Source: JAXHUM01 sp034189325 (GTDB lineage Bacteria > Desulfobacterota > DSM-4660 > Desulfatiglandales > Desulfatiglandaceae). Taken from it: a stretch of DNA of 64,000 nt. Positions 62,670 to 64,000 of the stretch are shown here, piece after piece. How positions within the stretch are numbered: position 1 is the first letter of the stretch; each line of letters opens with the position of its first letter. Position numbers and translations under genes: made by a program. The stretch covers positions 30,394 to 94,393 of the forward strand of contig JAXHUM010000015.1 in assembly GCA_034189325.1 (NCBI GenBank), given 5' to 3'. The notes under the pieces were generated by a model. The model ran no database searches and was not told the DNA's origin. It saw nothing but the letters and a program-made list of their open reading frames with translations.

Positions 62670-64000
62670 ATGGACAAGCCCCGGGCGATTATTGTCCTCG
62701 GCATGCACCGGAGCGGAACATCCGCGATCACTCGGACCCTCAATTTATGCGGTGTTGATCTAGGGAAATATTTAATGCCTCCCGGACGGGAAGACAACAT
62801 CAAAGGATTCTGGGAGCACTGGGATATATATCAAGCCAATGAAAAACTGCTTCATGGCCTGAATTCATCCTGGGACGATGTCCGTGCCCTCCCTGAGAGA
62901 TGGTGGGATACAGATTCTGCCAAGGCCTATAGGCTGGAAATCATCAATATCCTCAATCGTGATTTCTCGGAATCCCCTCTATGGGGAGTAAAGGATCCCA
63001 GAATATGTCGTTTGCTGCGGTTATGGATTCCTCTTCTGGATCAAATAGGCAGCAGTCCTCGCTTCCTCATTATTGTCAGAAACCCCCTCGAAGTGGCGGC
63101 CTCTTTGCGAAAACGGGATGGATTTTCCACAGGAAAATCATGCCTCTTATGGCTCAAACATCTGATGGAATCGGAAATAGGCACAAGAAACAGGCCGAGG
63201 ATGTTTGCAACGTATGACGCCTTACTCTCCGATTGGAAGAGTGTCATGTCTCGGGCAGAGCAGATTTTCGGGCTGACATGGCCTATAAAACCGGAGGAGG
63301 CGTGTCATCAAATTGATGCGTTTCTGGAAGATACTCTCCGTCACAACAGGGTCAAGAATACATCGCTGATACAGGACACAGGCCTGTCAAAATGGATAAA
63401 AACGGCCTACCTCTCGGTAATGGCCGCCATTGATTTGGGAGACAAACAACTCATAAGAACGATAGATGCCATTGAGGATGAACTCAACGATGCCCTTGGC
63501 CTCTATGAGCCGGCCTTCACGGAGCTATGGGAAAACTACCGTGCCGGAAACAAACAATTACAGGAACAGGGCCGTCTCTTGGAAGATACCCGTCATAGTC
63601 TCGACGAAGTCATACGGGAAAGAGCCTATCATCAGTCAAACTCTGAGAGTCTGAAGGCCGTTATCAAAGAAAAGAATGTGCATATAACCCATTTGGAGTC
63701 GAAGTTGAGAGATACGGAGTATGAATTGTCGGAAGCGAAGCAAACCGTCGTTCGTCTTGAAAGCGAGGATGATTTGCTTCAGAAAATCGTGAAAGAAAGG
63801 GATGAACGTATTCAGCAGATGGATAAGGCCCTTGGCGATTTGCAGGAATCAATCGCTGAGACCAAACAGGCTGTGATGGAACAAGAAAAGGAAAGAGGTT
63901 ATTTGCAGTCTTCCATGAAAGATAAGGATGAACATATAACCCATTTGGAGTCGAAGTTAAGAGATGCGGAGCATGAATTATCGGAAGCAAATCAAACCGT
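62670..64000 (+). CDS. Sulfotransferase-like protein with coiled-coil repeats, 3' end outside window
   Basis: Open from the ATG at 62670 (GGAG nine bases upstream) to the window edge, at least 443 residues. Residues 1-230 resemble PAPS-dependent sulfotransferases: 5'-phosphosulfate loop IIVLGMHRSGTSAITRTL and 3'-phosphate motif FLIIVRNPLEVAASLRKRD. From about 290 the protein is a long coiled coil; the segment HITHLESKLRD...ELSEA recurs after 84 codons (DNA at 63681 and 63933, nearly identical). Such fusions usually continue into glycosyltransferase domains; that part is outside. Likely sulfates or modifies a surface glycan. Confidence 0.82.
   Translation, partial: MDKPRAIIVLGMHRSGTSAITRTLNLCGVDLGKYLMPPGREDNIKGFWEHWDIYQANEKLLHGLNSSWDDVRALPERWWDTDSAKAYRLEIINILNRDFSESPLWGVKDPRICRLLRLWIPLLDQIGSSPRFLIIVRNPLEVAASLRKRDGFSTGKSCLLWLKHLMESEIGTRNRPRMFATYDALLSDWKSVMSRAEQIFGLTWPIKPEEACHQIDAFLEDTLRHNRVKNTSLIQDTGLSKWIKTAYLSVMAAIDLGDKQLIRTIDAIEDELNDALGLYEPAFTELWENYRAGNKQLQEQGRLLEDTRHSLDEVIRERAYHQSNSESLKAVIKEKNVHITHLESKLRDTEYELSEAKQTVVRLESEDDLLQKIVKERDERIQQMDKALGDLQESIAETKQAVMEQEKERGYLQSSMKDKDEHITHLESKLRDAEHELSEANQT

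Noticed and set aside
1..64000. tRNA, rRNA and CRISPR arrays
   Set aside because: Scanned by eye for cloverleaf-like ends and regularly spaced direct repeats; none were convincing. A covariance-model search would be needed to exclude small RNAs.

Overview
The window looks like a chromosomal segment of a motile, Gram-negative deltaproteobacterium (Desulfobacterota-like). This is inferred from gene content and style: delta-type two-component and HDOD proteins, an FlbT/FlaF flagellin operon, a Wzm/Wzt surface-polysaccharide exporter and several radical SAM enzymes. The species cannot be named from the sequence, and no rRNA, tRNA or CRISPR array was seen.

Region 1 (1-20.7 kb) is a chemosensory and two-component block. 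On the + strand are the end of a hybrid kinase, cheB, cheR, a stand-alone receiver and a soluble kinase-receiver that has a perfect sigma-28-type promoter in front. Facing it on the - strand is a long run from 20.7 kb down to 6 kb: receiver, small PilZ/HD-GYP-associated-like protein, HDOD protein, GAF kinase, second cheR, then (after a sigma-54-type promoter) cheW, a chemoreceptor with two CZB-like motifs, receiver, cheA, cheD, HDOD, cheY, cheX, second cheB, second cheX and a receiver-STAS fusion. Two CheB, two CheR, CheD and two CheX phosphatase-like proteins are present; no CheZ was seen.

Region 2 (20.7-28.5 kb) holds a short flagellin behind a sigma-28-type promoter and a hairpin-rich leader, an unknown conserved-looking protein, FlbT and FlaF. 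Convergent to them is a 1533-residue protein with three GT2 glycosyltransferase domains, a methyltransferase-like segment and TPR arrays, a likely flagellin-glycosylation factor.

Region 3 (28.9-50 kb, - strand) is a sugar and surface-glycan biosynthesis island. It carries a GT2 glycosyltransferase, three radical SAM proteins (one B12-type), an FkbM methyltransferase, a zinc-binding C-methyltransferase-type protein, an SDR, an acetolactate-synthase-like TPP enzyme, a HAD phosphatase, a NeuB-cupin fusion, RfbF, RfbH and RfbG (CDP-3,6-dideoxyhexose pathway) and a UDP-glucuronate-decarboxylase-like SDR. The TPP enzyme plus SDR beside rfbFGH suggest a branched-chain 3,6-dideoxyhexose of the yersiniose type. 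Five proteins here, and the regulator at 55.7 kb, carry a similar small Rossmann module. An iron alcohol dehydrogenase pseudogene lies in the middle.

Region 4 (50-64 kb) has a MEDS-domain histidine kinase and a stand-alone STAS protein (both behind sigma-54-like promoters), a lytic transglycosylase, and a + strand export operon: HTH-Rossmann regulator overlapping a NusG/UpxY-like antiterminator, an NAD-dependent epimerase, a Gfo/Idh dehydrogenase fused to a left-handed beta-helix acyltransferase, Wzm, Wzt, a four-helix-bundle protein and a sulfotransferase-coiled-coil protein running off the end. Two families of small non-coding inverted-repeat elements with target duplications (53.0/55.0 kb and 56.9/60.6 kb) are scattered through it.
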